Below are positions 16,923-26,220 of a DNA stretch of 64,000 bases, one piece after another. The number at the start of each line of letters is the position of its first letter. The first letter of the stretch is position 1. The notes under the pieces were generated by a model. That model was not told the DNA's origin. It saw only the letters and a program-made list of their open reading frames with translations, and searched no databases. This DNA is from an uncultured Oscillospiraceae bacterium. GTDB lineage: Bacteria; Bacillota; Clostridia; Oscillospirales; Ruminococcaceae. Both the position numbers and the translations under genes were made by a program. Location: contig CAKSPD010000007.1 of the NCBI GenBank assembly GCA_934481385.1, positions 1 through 64,000 on the forward strand. The letters run 5' to 3'.

Positions 16923-16942
16923 TGGACAACTTCTGGACAACT
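16923..16942. repeat. Tandem TGGACAACT repeats at the left element end
   Basis: TGGACAACT occurs at 16923-16931 and 16934-16942, an 11-base period. The same tandem occurs at the right end (31949-31957 and 31960-31968). Repeats spaced by one helix turn near both ends are typical binding sites for an integrase. Confidence 0.7.
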
Positions 16943-16944
16943 AA

Positions 16945-16989
16945 AAAGTATTTTAAAATCGCTCTGTGTTTTGCAGAGCGATTTTTTTA
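16945..16989. terminator. rpsI terminator hairpin and left end repeat (attL candidate)
   Basis: The stem AATCGCTCTG / CAGAGCGATT with a T run is a bidirectional terminator for rpsI and for the converging integrase gene. A near copy with one loop base and one short upstream change lies at 32146-32190. The two copies flank all the mobile-element genes. Confidence 0.78.
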
Positions 16990-17010
16990 TGTTGCTGTAA
17001 TTTCTGTTCT

Positions 17011-18150
17011 TTATTCAGTTAGCTTTTTCTCAATAGAATCTGCCAACACTTTTCGTGTACTGCTAAGCACATCAGCATAAATATCAGCTGTGACATTGAT
17101 GTCACAATGCCCTAAATGGTCACTGATGATTTTGAGATCTACGCCCATATTCAAAAGCATAGTAGCATTGCAATGTCTTAACTTGTGTAACGTCATATGC
17201 TCAAATTCTGTGCCTTTGGTAAAGCGTTTCAGCGAAGTCAAAACAGAACTTCTGTCACGATAATTGCCGTTTGCTGATGGAAATACCATTTCTGGATGTG
17301 CATAACTATCACCAAGAGCAATTTTCAGATCATCGGTGTACTTTTTCTGTTCTTGAAATATATCAGCAACAGTTTTACTCATACCGATTGTTCGGATACT
17401 CTTTTTCGTCTTTGGCGGTGTCAATTCATGCTTTCCGCCTATATCATTCAGGGTATGCTTGATTGAAATTGACATATTCTCAAAGTCAACATCTTCCCAG
17501 CGTAGTGCAAAGCACTCTCCCGAACGCATTCCCGTATAAAGCAGCACTCTGATAATACGCTTAACATCCTCGTCGCATGGCTTTTCGTCAAGCATTTTCA
17601 CAAAGCGTTTCAATTCATCTTCTGTAAGAGCCATAACTTTGTGCTGTTCCTTATTCTTTGGAAGAATAACATTATGGCAAGGGTTATCACGCATAAATCC
17701 TTGCTCCATACCACGTTTGAAAATAGACTGAATAATGACATACAATTTTCTGACAGTCGCAGGATTTAAATTGTATGACTGCATTACCTGTGTCAGTTTC
17801 GGCGTTGTAATATCTTTTAATTTCATGTTGCCGAGAACAGGTTTGATATGCTTCTTATACTGTCCGGTATAAGTGTAAACGGTCGATGCTTTTAATTCTA
17901 CCGGTGCAAAGTTGGTGAAATACCAATCTGCAAGCTCTGAAAATCTCATATTTTCATTGAAACTGATATATCCTTTGCATTGACGTTCAAACTCAAAGGC
18001 GAACTCCTGAGCAAGTTTCTCAGCCCTTTTCGGCGTTGTGTCTGTCGGCGGAGTGAATGTTGTGGACTTCATAATCTTCTTGCCATTCGTATCAGTACCA
18101 ACGAAAACTCTGATTCTGAATGTATTTCCACGTTTATCGATTGCAGCCAT
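17011..18150 (-). CDS. int: Tyrosine-type integrase (Tn916/phage-like)
   Basis: This 379-residue recombinase has an N-terminal arm-binding region (about 1-60), a SAM-like core-binding domain (about 65-155) and a catalytic domain. Catalytic residues are visible: R209 (TGMRSGE), H322 and R325 (LHKLRH), H348 (HLGHCD) and the nucleophile Y358 (DIYAD). It inserts and excises the element at the rpsI terminator. It lies at the left end and reads outward toward the att repeat, with the hairpin as its own terminator. The start follows AGGAGG with a long 13-base spacer. The paired 11-base repeats at both ends would suit its arm-binding domain. Confidence 0.93.
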   Translation of the reverse strand: MAAIDKRGNTFRIRVFVGTDTNGKKIMKSTTFTPPTDTTPKRAEKLAQEFAFEFERQCKGYISFNENMRFSELADWYFTNFAPVELKASTVYTYTGQYKKHIKPVLGNMKLKDITTPKLTQVMQSYNLNPATVRKLYVIIQSIFKRGMEQGFMRDNPCHNVILPKNKEQHKVMALTEDELKRFVKMLDEKPCDEDVKRIIRVLLYTGMRSGECFALRWEDVDFENMSISIKHTLNDIGGKHELTPPKTKKSIRTIGMSKTVADIFQEQKKYTDDLKIALGDSYAHPEMVFPSANGNYRDRSSVLTSLKRFTKGTEFEHMTLHKLRHCNATMLLNMGVDLKIISDHLGHCDINVTADIYADVLSSTRKVLADSIEKKLTE

Positions 18151-18228
18151 AGTGCTGTATGTTACCTCCTGAAATATTATAGTTTTTGTCCTTGGACTTT
18201 GTGGGTTTCCTGTACCTTCTTGTGATTA

Positions 18229-18918
18229 TCACCAATTAACAGGAATACTGTCTGGTGATTTTGCCCTTGAAACCTTAATATATGTCTCTGAACTTTCTGT
18301 ACTTTGTGGCTTTTCTTCCTTTTTATATTCATCAAGAAATCTTTTCATCTTATCAACTACCCACTTCCATTCAACCTTTTCTTCATTTGAAAATTGCTGA
18401 ATCCAACCGAGCGAAAATTCCTCAGCATGGCGATATTCAACATTCGCAATGTGAAAACGCTCATCTATATATGTATCATCAGGTGACGGTTTGTATTTCT
18501 CAAACCAGTCACGCATAAACCATAGATAATCGTGTATCGTCTGATATGCTTCCTGTTCCCATTTTTCAAAGCGTTCACGTTTCTTTCGCTTAATCTCCCG
18601 AATCTCAGCAGCTTCTGAATATTTTGGTTTATGATACTCTTTTTTATGTCCGAAGCTGATACCGAGGTTAAAATCATCATTCAGCTTTTTGACAGCATCA
18701 ATAGCAGATAGTCCGAACAATTTCATAACAAAACCTAAAATGTCATAATGCACATTACAGGTAAAGCAATGGAATGCATTCGGGTATATGTGTGCAGAGG
18801 GGTGATGATCATCATGAAACGGACAGAGACAAGTGTTATTACGCTTGATTTCAATTCCATAATGCTCTGCAACTGTCCGTATGTCAAGACAATTTCGTAT
18901 TTTTTCAAAACAGTTCAT
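18229..18918 (-). CDS. CHC2 zinc-finger (DnaG-type primase N-terminal) protein
   Basis: The first 90 residues match the zinc-binding domain of DnaG primase: C32, H35, C51 and C54 in CPFH...HCFTC, with the FHDDHHPSAHIYPN linker. The rest (about 100-229) is charged and has no TOPRIM catalytic motif, so it is not a complete primase. Such proteins are common on integrative elements and probably help replication of the excised form. Its ATG overlaps the stop of the HTH gene upstream by one base, so they are coupled. The DUF3987 protein of the same element is a likely partner. Confidence 0.85.
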   Translation of the reverse strand: MNCFEKIRNCLDIRTVAEHYGIEIKRNNTCLCPFHDDHHPSAHIYPNAFHCFTCNVHYDILGFVMKLFGLSAIDAVKKLNDDFNLGISFGHKKEYHKPKYSEAAEIREIKRKKRERFEKWEQEAYQTIHDYLWFMRDWFEKYKPSPDDTYIDERFHIANVEYRHAEEFSLGWIQQFSNEEKVEWKWVVDKMKRFLDEYKKEEKPQSTESSETYIKVSRAKSPDSIPVNW

Positions 18919-19190
18919 CAGACTTCAAAAACTTTGAGAAGTTCTTCTTTATTAATGAGGATTTTGCCACGCTTGCCTTGACCAGTACGAATGTATTTGA
19001 CCTTGTTCTGTGCCACCAGCTGACGAACAGTGTGTTCGCTGAGTCCCTTTATCACTTGAGTACATTCTTTGATTGTAAGCATCTCAACAGGCTTCTTTCT
19101 GGTTGTTTCCTGTGTTGTCTCCTCATCAGTAAGCTGAATGAGGAGTGCCATAATATCATCAACGATTGCATTTTTTCTTTCCTGTGTCAT
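18918..19190 (-). CDS. Helix-turn-helix protein, excisionase-like
   Basis: A 90-residue protein with a MerR/excisionase-type helix-turn-helix: LTIKECTQVIKGLSEHTVRQL, then a Lys-rich wing (IRTGQGKRGKILINKEELL). Proteins of this size beside an integrase usually steer excision or regulate transfer. It follows an AAAGGAG site and is translationally coupled to the CHC2 gene. The excisionase role is inferred from position. Confidence 0.75.
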   Translation of the reverse strand: MTQERKNAIVDDIMALLIQLTDEETTQETTRKKPVEMLTIKECTQVIKGLSEHTVRQLVAQNKVKYIRTGQGKRGKILINKEELLKVFEV

Positions 19191-19202
19191 AGTAAATCTC
19201 CT

Positions 19203-20405
19203 TTACTCTAATTCGTGATTTTTTGTGTTTGATTTGTATTTGTGAAATTCTTCTGTAAGTCCATTAGCTGAAATGAATGATTTCGCTTTTTGCAAGTCAG
19301 ATTTTAACCTCTCCTTTTCAGAGGTCTCCTTTGCACTTTTCATAAGTGCTTTGACTGATATTGTTGCAGGTTTCTTATATTCGGCAAGTTCAGCTGCTTG
19401 CTGGTTTATTGTACTTTTCAATTCCATATTTTCTTTGCTGAGTTGCTGATTAGTCGCAGTAAGTTTTCTGGTTTGTTTTACGCTGACCACTTCTTTTTCA
19501 GCAAGAGTTTGAAGTTTGTCATAATCATTTTTATCAAGGGTAACCTTGTTTCCAAAAATGGTCGGCTTAACCACAATGTTCCCAATATCAACAAGCTGAA
19601 CCTTTTTCTTAGTTGCCTTTTCAAGCATTGCTTTTGTTGTAGCAAGTTCACGAGAAATACCCTCATTTTCGCTTTTGAGTTGGACATTTTCAGCTTTAAG
19701 CTTATCTGCTTCTTGCCTTGCTTTTTTATATTCCTTAACTGACATAGAACCTCTTGACTTTTCAGGTTCCAAGGGCCTAATACCGTGTGCAAGACAGATT
19801 TGATTCAGTACTTCAATTTCTGATTTTCTCCAACGTGCAATTGCATCTTTTCCACTTCCGAATCCCATTTCTTTTAAGGCTTGAGCAATGCCGTTTTGTG
19901 TATCCTGTCCACGCTTGTAATGACCAACAGGAATATAGTCAATATGTAAGTGAGGTGTGGCTTCGTCCATATGAAGCACAGCGTTGAATACTACGAAATT
20001 TGGATTACGCTGCTGATATCCTGCCATATACTCTTTCAGACACGATGCTACAAGCTGTGCATCTTCTGTATCCACTCCGGAATCTTCTTTTCTGCCGATC
20101 TGCACGACATCTTCATAGAAGCTTTTGCGTTTGTCGGCAGCTGTTACAACGGAATTAGTAGGTTTTCGATGGAACAGGAATTCATAGTAGCTACAATGGA
20201 TTTTTCTGTCGTTTCGTTTTTGTCGGGCGTTGTATCGTCTGGTTGATTCCGCAAACAGATGCTCATACACATAGCCAATGTCTTCCCTGATAAATGTAAT
20301 ATTATCTTTTATGTGGCTGCGGTCTACGTTATCTGCAATAAATAAGCGGTTATTGTGCGTCAGCGATCCTTTGCCCTGACAAAATGAAATGCGTTTTTCT
20401 TTCAT
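19203..20405 (-). CDS. MobV-family relaxase (Pre/Mob)
   Basis: This 400-residue relaxase has the MobV motifs: HNNR (17-20) and HMDEATPHLH (145-154), where the histidines bind the metal for nicking at oriT. The C-terminal half (about 220-380) is a long coiled coil, usual in this family. Relaxases of this type nick and lead one strand into a recipient, using another element's secretion channel. It is followed by the HTH and CHC2 genes. The 219 bases upstream hold three inverted repeats and are the likely oriT. The Shine-Dalgarno before the ATG is weak. Confidence 0.92.
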   Translation of the reverse strand: MKEKRISFCQGKGSLTHNNRLFIADNVDRSHIKDNITFIREDIGYVYEHLFAESTRRYNARQKRNDRKIHCSYYEFLFHRKPTNSVVTAADKRKSFYEDVVQIGRKEDSGVDTEDAQLVASCLKEYMAGYQQRNPNFVVFNAVLHMDEATPHLHIDYIPVGHYKRGQDTQNGIAQALKEMGFGSGKDAIARWRKSEIEVLNQICLAHGIRPLEPEKSRGSMSVKEYKKARQEADKLKAENVQLKSENEGISRELATTKAMLEKATKKKVQLVDIGNIVVKPTIFGNKVTLDKNDYDKLQTLAEKEVVSVKQTRKLTATNQQLSKENMELKSTINQQAAELAEYKKPATISVKALMKSAKETSEKERLKSDLQKAKSFISANGLTEEFHKYKSNTKNHELE

Positions 20406-20624
20406 CTATATCTGGTGGGAAACTCTTTTGAAAAAGCGTTATTCCTCCATGCCTCCTTTCTCAAAACTTGCGTTGCCGAATAATCTGAGGATTGCGGCAA
20501 CCACGGTGCGAAGCACCGATTTACAACAGGCTATGCCTATTGTAACGCCATAGTATATATGACAGCCCTTGAACAGGTCTATCACATATACAGGCGCTCT
20601 GCCGAGGGCTTTTTGCTGACAAAG
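20406..20624. other. Candidate origin of transfer (oriT)
   Basis: This gene-free stretch lies directly upstream of the relaxase. It has three inverted repeats close together: GTTGCCG / CGGCAAC (20472-20478 and 20495-20501), CGGTGC / GCACCG (20504-20518) and TTACAACAGGC / GCCTATTGTAA (20521-20545, one mismatched pair). It is richer in G and C than its surroundings. MobV oriT sites usually lie just upstream of mob. The nick site cannot be placed. Confidence 0.55.
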
Positions 20625-22124
20625 TCAGCGATCATCAGACGGTTTTTCAAATACTTTCGGATTGACATAAACATAAACCGCTGATTTGTGGTTACCGGTT
20701 TCTCTCTCATCAAGAGCAACGTAACCGTATTCTTCAAGCAGTTTCAACGCTTTGTAAAAATCATCAGATTCCGCAAAAATTTTATTGCGACACTTCTTCA
20801 ACAATGCTGATTGAAAACCTTCTTTAATCTGTTTTGCCCTGATGATTTCCAGAGCCTTTTCTGCTTTCAGAATTTCCTGATCTACTCCACCGATGCTGAA
20901 TGCGTAGATTGCCTGTTCTTTGTAGTAATCTGCAATATCGATTGCATTGCAAAGTGTATCTGCACCGACAAGAACGTTTTCAGGATTTTCATTTTTCAAT
21001 ACACACTTTACACAATGAATGACACAACACAGGCGAAGTATCTGCCCGTGGTATTTACCGCCCCAGTCTTTGCAGTTTGAAAAGTCTGTCAGCTGAATTT
21101 TTTCGATATATTGGTTGTAGTAATCAATGAAATTTTGCTGTGCAGTTTCATCAAATTTCAGAAATTTTTCTTCTGTATCTCCTGCATTGAATTTTCTTGT
21201 GAGAAGAATATCGATCAGCTTGTTGTAACTGTCAACTACGGCAGTGGCAATTGCTTTGGAATCATATCGTCTTGTGCCGACTTTGCTTTTGGGGAAACAG
21301 TAGAAAAATCTTGCAAGAAGTCCACTGTTTCGGAATATAGGATTGGAAACCATGTTGTCCCATAAATATGGCTGTCCTGCAAGACTGATTGACAGACATG
21401 GAGTGGGTATCTGTATGGTTTCTTTTGTTGCTCTGTCACAGAAGAAACTTTCACCGCTCCACGCTTTCAGAATCATATCCATATTCGGCATACTGTTGTT
21501 GGAATATCGCCCTGCAAAGTTTCCAAGCATCCCAGCCTCATCTGAGATCATCAGCAACGAGCGGTTTCTTCCCATAAGCTGAATCAACGATTCAGGAGTA
21601 ATATCCTCTACAGTAATTCGTCTTTTGCCCACGTCACCTATTTGTTCTGCCTGTGTTTTCAGCTTTGCGATTTGATCAACGTCTTTGCTTCCCTCTTTTT
21701 CAAGCTTATCTGCTTCAAAAAGAAGTTTCTTTTTCATCGCCTCAATTTTGTGAAATTCCTCAGCGTGTTCTTGATTATATTTCAGTTCAAAATCAACAAA
21801 TGGCTTTTTGATGAACTTTACAACAGGTGATTTTCGCTCTGAGGGTTCAGCAATAATGAAACTATAAATCATAGGTGGTTCTGAATGGTCGGCTTTACCC
21901 TGCATTCTATACCTGCTTGTAAAGCAATAGCTAATTGCTGATAAGATCGAAGTTGCTGCCATTGCTGGATCTGTGCCTGTGGTTTCAGCAATGCCGATTA
22001 CCATTTCACGAAGAATTGGAGGTAATGCCTTGATTGGAAATTCTCTTTGTGGTGAATCGTCACGAAGTGGAATTATGGGGTTAAATTCAGGCGGAAGATT
22101 TGGAATATCACCTTTTCCTTTCAT
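20625..22124 (-). CDS. DUF3987 domain protein (replication-associated, primase/helicase-like)
   Basis: This 499-residue protein resembles DUF3987 proteins of integrative elements, in which a modified P-loop ATPase follows a primase-type gene. Visible segments are the PP-rich start, AMAATSILSAISY, PSERKSPVVKFI in the place of a Walker A loop, and LLMISDEAGMLGNFAGRY as the acidic Walker B strand. A C-terminal winged-helix-like part (about 440-490) ends it. It probably acts with the CHC2 protein in replication of the excised element. The ATG at 22124 follows AAAGGAG; an in-frame start at 22169 lacks such a site. Exact function is unproven. Confidence 0.75.
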   Translation of the reverse strand: MKGKGDIPNLPPEFNPIIPLRDDSPQREFPIKALPPILREMVIGIAETTGTDPAMAATSILSAISYCFTSRYRMQGKADHSEPPMIYSFIIAEPSERKSPVVKFIKKPFVDFELKYNQEHAEEFHKIEAMKKKLLFEADKLEKEGSKDVDQIAKLKTQAEQIGDVGKRRITVEDITPESLIQLMGRNRSLLMISDEAGMLGNFAGRYSNNSMPNMDMILKAWSGESFFCDRATKETIQIPTPCLSISLAGQPYLWDNMVSNPIFRNSGLLARFFYCFPKSKVGTRRYDSKAIATAVVDSYNKLIDILLTRKFNAGDTEEKFLKFDETAQQNFIDYYNQYIEKIQLTDFSNCKDWGGKYHGQILRLCCVIHCVKCVLKNENPENVLVGADTLCNAIDIADYYKEQAIYAFSIGGVDQEILKAEKALEIIRAKQIKEGFQSALLKKCRNKIFAESDDFYKALKLLEEYGYVALDERETGNHKSAVYVYVNPKVFEKPSDDR

Positions 22125-22163
22125 TTTTGACTCCTTTCCATATGTGAATTTTAGAGAAAAGTA

Positions 22164-22313
22164 TTGCATTTTAAACTTGAATATGATATAATATTGTTAA
22201 AGATAATTAGAATACAATTAAAAGTTGCATTTATCCTTCTCTATCTATGATTATATTGCGTTTAAACGCAATTGTCAAGGGGCTATTTTAAAATAGTTGC
22301 ATTAAAATGCGAT
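22164..22313. promoter_or_regulatory. Cluster of palindromic operators between DUF3987 and XRE genes
   Basis: The half-site TTGCRTTT/A recurs. An 18-base perfect palindrome (ATTGCGTTT / AAACGCAAT) lies at 22255-22272. A near palindrome TTGCATT / AATGCGA lies at 22298-22313. Single copies occur near 22164 and 22225. CTATTTTAAAATAG is a further palindrome at 22283-22296. The layout suits a phage-type repressor binding several sites between divergent promoters. Confidence 0.7.
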
Positions 22314-22353
22314 CTTTGTCGTATCCTACAAAAATCAAGGAGAATATTCGTCT

Positions 22354-23046
22354 ATGTTTTGGGAGAAGTTTCAATATCTATCGGAAATAAAAGGAATGAA
22401 ACCTCATGCTGTTCTTAAAGAACTTGAAATATCATCTGGTTCAGCAAACAACTGGAAGAAAGGTACAATTCCGAATGGTGAAATATTAAAAAAAATCGCA
22501 GATTATTTTGAGGTATCAATAGATTCACTTCTTGATTTTGATGAAAATGTGTCTGTGAGACTTAGCAGTAAAAAATCTGTTCTAAAGAAACTTAATGCTA
22601 TTCCTCAAAGATTCAACAGTCTTAAAGCAGTTGTGGAAACTTCTGATGAACAAAAGCTTGCTATTGCAAAATATGTAGGTTGTCCGATATGGTGGCTTGT
22701 GAATGAGCAGAATATAAAATTTGAGCCAAAAGATATTTCTTCTGAATCAGATAGTAGCATTTTATTTATGATTCTGGATATTATGGACGGTTGTGCTGAT
22801 AATGATATTGACAAGGCGATGCAGATTCAGCTTTCAAGAGTTGTGTTGTATCATCTAAATGAAAAAGGATTCGGAGCTGAAAAACTGTCTAAGTTCACAG
22901 GCATTGATCAGAAGAAATTACATTTCATTACTACTGGAGAAGAAAACAAGGATTTTTCTCTTAATTATGGTTTCAACTTTTCAGACCTCGTTTATCTGAA
23001 AAGTGTTACGGGGATCAATTATTCGTGTTTATTTGTTGGTGAGTAA
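22354..23046 (+). CDS. XRE-family transcriptional regulator of the element
   Basis: This 230-residue protein has an N-terminal Cro/CI helix-turn-helix (about 5-65; VLKELEISSGSANNWKKGTIP) and a C-terminal region (about 85-230) without a recognised peptidase or ligand domain. It probably acts as the element's repressor, binding the palindromic sites just upstream. It reads away from the replication/mobilization module and toward the defence operon, which begins 172 bases after its stop, so it may influence both. AAGGAG precedes the ATG. Confidence 0.82.
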   Translation: MFWEKFQYLSEIKGMKPHAVLKELEISSGSANNWKKGTIPNGEILKKIADYFEVSIDSLLDFDENVSVRLSSKKSVLKKLNAIPQRFNSLKAVVETSDEQKLAIAKYVGCPIWWLVNEQNIKFEPKDISSESDSSILFMILDIMDGCADNDIDKAMQIQLSRVVLYHLNEKGFGAEKLSKFTGIDQKKLHFITTGEENKDFSLNYGFNFSDLVYLKSVTGINYSCLFVGE

Positions 23047-23218
23047 GAAAGCACACAAAACCCACGAAGTACAGGGACTAGAATTATTCTTTCTAATGCA
23101 AATGTTACAAATATGATTCAACTTATTTGTCTGTATTTACAAGAAAAATGAAAAATAGAAAATTTAGGGTAAACAATTACTAATCGAATCTAATGTGCAT
23201 ATTTTGAAAGGTTATTAA

Positions 23219-26206
23219 ATGGATAAGGTAGAGCTTTTAAAGCAGCTCGTCAATCGATTTGACAGCAATATTAAAGAATATAAATCTAATACTTATAATG
23301 AGCATTCCTGTCGAGATGAGTTCATAAACCCTTTTCTCGAAATTCTCGGCTGGGACGTTGCCAACAAAAAAGGCTTAGCTCCACAGTATAGAGAAGTACT
23401 TGCTGAATATCACGCAAGTTCCAGTGATCGTCCTGACTACTCTCTTACACTGAGAGGCGTATCCAAGTTCTTTGTTGAAGCTAAGAAACCTCATGTTGAC
23501 ATAAGCAAAGACCCTTCACCTGCTATTCAAGCAAGAAAGTACGGTTGGAACGCAAAGCATAAGATAGCTATTCTCACAAACTTTGAGTATTTCATTATCT
23601 ACGATACTACTACGGTTCCGAATGATAGTGATAAATGTTCCGTTTCACGCTATCGCATCTATAAGTACACCGAATATGTAGAAAAACTCGATGAGATTAC
23701 CAAACTTGTATCGAGAAACTCTGTTTACAGCGGAGAGTTTGACAAATATTTTAGTGAGAAATTTGCAGGTGCAGGAAGTCAGAAACAGCAAGTAGATGTT
23801 ATATTCTTAAAGCAGATTAATGATTGGCGTATCGCATTAAGTAATGAACTGTACGCTAAAGGAGGTCGCTATACCTCTCTTGACGTTCTGAACGATGTTG
23901 TTCAGGAGTTTATCAATCAGATTGTATTTATCAGAATATGCGAAGACAAGAATCTTCCTCTCTATCGTAAGCTAAAAGATACGATTACCGATCCTGCAAC
24001 ACTCCAAAAAGAATTGGAAGTTCTCTTTCGTAATGCGGATAAAAGATATAACTCAGGTATGTTCTCCGGAGATTATATCATTTTCGACCTTAACAACAAT
24101 GTTATCGCAGATATGATAAGAGAATTGTATTATCCTCAGAGTCCGTATCTGTTCAGCATTATTGAGCCTAATATGCTCGGAAAGATATATGAGATGTTCT
24201 TGACAGAGCAGTTGACTATACTCAATAACGGTAAAATAGGGCTGGCTCAGAAAAAAGACTGCCTTAACCGTTCTGTTGTCACTACTCCTACTGAGATCGT
24301 AAAGTATATGGTAGAGAAAACGCTTTCTCGCCTTTGTAATGGAAAAACTCCTGACGAAATATGTGAGCTTAACATTGCTGACATTGCTTGCGGCTCAGGA
24401 GTATTTCTTGAAGAAGTATTCCAGTATTTGCAATCTTATTGTGTAGAGTGGTATCTTGAAAAAGACCAATCACACCTGATAGAGATAAATAACGGCGGAT
24501 ATAAGCTTCCTCTTGAAGAAAAGAAAAAGCTCCTTTGCTCCTGCATATACGGTGTTGACATTGATATTCACGCCGTTGAGGTTGCTAAGTTCTCTTTGCT
24601 TATAAAGCTGATAGAGAATGAAACTGAGCCCTCTGTTAAGGCAGTAACTCCTATATTGCCTGATCTCAGTACTAATATTCTTCATGGTAATTCTTTAGTC
24701 AGTGATGCAGAACTGAAAGGAATAAAGTGTACAGACAAACAGCTTATTGAGATCGTACCGCTTAATTGGGACGAACTTGATGTAAATTGTTTCGATGCAA
24801 TTGTGGGCAATCCACCCTATGTCACCACCGAGGATATTCATTCTCTTATTCCCGCACCTGAATTTGATATTTATAAGAAGAAATACAAGACTGCCCATAA
24901 GCAGTTTGATAAATACTTCATTTTCCTTGAAAGAGCCTTGCAGAAAGTCAATGAAGGCGGCTATGTTTGCTATATAGTTCCTAACAAATTTTTTAAGATA
25001 GGTGCAGGTGCCAAATTACGTGATTATATTGCTAAAGGGAAATACCTTGTAAGTCTGGATGATTTTGGCGCAGCACAATTATTTGAGGACAAAACAATAT
25101 ATAGTTCTATTATCCTTATGCAGAAAAAAATACAAGAAAGTTTCAAGTACACAAATATTGATTCTGCCAGTAATTTATGGCTTGGTAAGCCGATAGACAG
25201 CATAGAGTTAAACAATTCATTGCTTGATGAATTGCCATGGAAGCTCACATCAGATTTTGAGCTTTTAGAGATACTCAAGAAAATTGAGCCTGTATCAGCT
25301 CCGCTTGACCGCTTTGCAGAGATTTTCAATGGTATCCAAACAAGTGCTGAGAGACCGCAGCCTATCTATTGGTTTGCTGGCGATGAAATACTCAGCGAAG
25401 ATAACGATACTATAACAGTCAAAAAGGAAAAAAAGGTTTATTCTATTGAGAAGAAGATACTCAAGCCTTACTTCAAACCTACGAAAAAAGCAGAAAAAGG
25501 ACTTACAACATATGACAGCTTATCAACAGATAAAAAGATAATCTTCCCGTATGACAATGAAGGTCATCTGATTCCTATTGAAACGATGAAAGCTGATTAT
25601 CCTGAAACATACGCTTATCTCTTAGATTATTATGATAGGTTAGTACCTAGGTGTGTATCCAAAGAAGGTATGAGAGATGTTCCGAATGCGACAGCCAAAA
25701 CATGGTATCAGTATGGTAGAACACAAGCATTGACAGCGTTTATTGATACTTCGAAACTCATTGTTAAGGTTATGGCAAAAGATAATCCTATGTATGCTAT
25801 GGATAAAGCTGATATGCTTATTGCTTCTGGCGGAACAGCAGGATACTGTGCTGTCGCTAAGAAATCCGATAGTTGTTATGATCTTGAATATATACAGGCT
25901 TGGCTTGCGAATTCCTACACTGAAAAGATTTTCAATATCGTTGGCAGCGACTTTGAAGGCGGATTCGTTTCAAGAGGTACATTCGTATTATCATCACTAC
26001 CATTCGTAATGCTGAATTTTGATGATCCAAAACAAAAGGCACTATACGACCGAGTAGTTGAAGCAACCCGTGAAGTATATACTATTAACGATAAACTTGA
26101 TAGTAAGCCTTCCAAACAAGTTGAAACTACGCTTATACGCAAGAAAACCACTCTGATCAAGGAGATAGATGAACTTATTTCCCGTGTTTACAGATTAGAG
26201 TTTTAA
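23219..26206 (+). CDS. Fused restriction nuclease and N6-adenine methyltransferase (type IIG-like)
   Basis: This 995-residue protein joins three parts. The N-terminus (about 25-150) is a PD-(D/E)xK-type nuclease: D73 in RPDYS, then E87 and K89 in FVEAKK. The middle (about 340-640) is a gamma-class adenine methyltransferase with motif I ADIACGSG (D388) and motif IV NPPY (531-534). The C-terminal 350 residues look like a target-recognition region. This is the layout of Eco57I/type IIL enzymes, which cut and methylate with one polypeptide. It is the first gene of a four-gene operon with only 10-15-base gaps. In such a setting it may instead mark or sense DNA for the downstream nuclease and HerA protein. 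Confidence 0.88.
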   Translation: MDKVELLKQLVNRFDSNIKEYKSNTYNEHSCRDEFINPFLEILGWDVANKKGLAPQYREVLAEYHASSSDRPDYSLTLRGVSKFFVEAKKPHVDISKDPSPAIQARKYGWNAKHKIAILTNFEYFIIYDTTTVPNDSDKCSVSRYRIYKYTEYVEKLDEITKLVSRNSVYSGEFDKYFSEKFAGAGSQKQQVDVIFLKQINDWRIALSNELYAKGGRYTSLDVLNDVVQEFINQIVFIRICEDKNLPLYRKLKDTITDPATLQKELEVLFRNADKRYNSGMFSGDYIIFDLNNNVIADMIRELYYPQSPYLFSIIEPNMLGKIYEMFLTEQLTILNNGKIGLAQKKDCLNRSVVTTPTEIVKYMVEKTLSRLCNGKTPDEICELNIADIACGSGVFLEEVFQYLQSYCVEWYLEKDQSHLIEINNGGYKLPLEEKKKLLCSCIYGVDIDIHAVEVAKFSLLIKLIENETEPSVKAVTPILPDLSTNILHGNSLVSDAELKGIKCTDKQLIEIVPLNWDELDVNCFDAIVGNPPYVTTEDIHSLIPAPEFDIYKKKYKTAHKQFDKYFIFLERALQKVNEGGYVCYIVPNKFFKIGAGAKLRDYIAKGKYLVSLDDFGAAQLFEDKTIYSSIILMQKKIQESFKYTNIDSASNLWLGKPIDSIELNNSLLDELPWKLTSDFELLEILKKIEPVSAPLDRFAEIFNGIQTSAERPQPIYWFAGDEILSEDNDTITVKKEKKVYSIEKKILKPYFKPTKKAEKGLTTYDSLSTDKKIIFPYDNEGHLIPIETMKADYPETYAYLLDYYDRLVPRCVSKEGMRDVPNATAKTWYQYGRTQALTAFIDTSKLIVKVMAKDNPMYAMDKADMLIASGGTAGYCAVAKKSDSCYDLEYIQAWLANSYTEKIFNIVGSDFEGGFVSRGTFVLSSLPFVMLNFDDPKQKALYDRVVEATREVYTINDKLDSKPSKQVETTLIRKKTTLIKEIDELISRVYRLEF

Positions 26207-26220
26207 AGAAGGTAATTATT

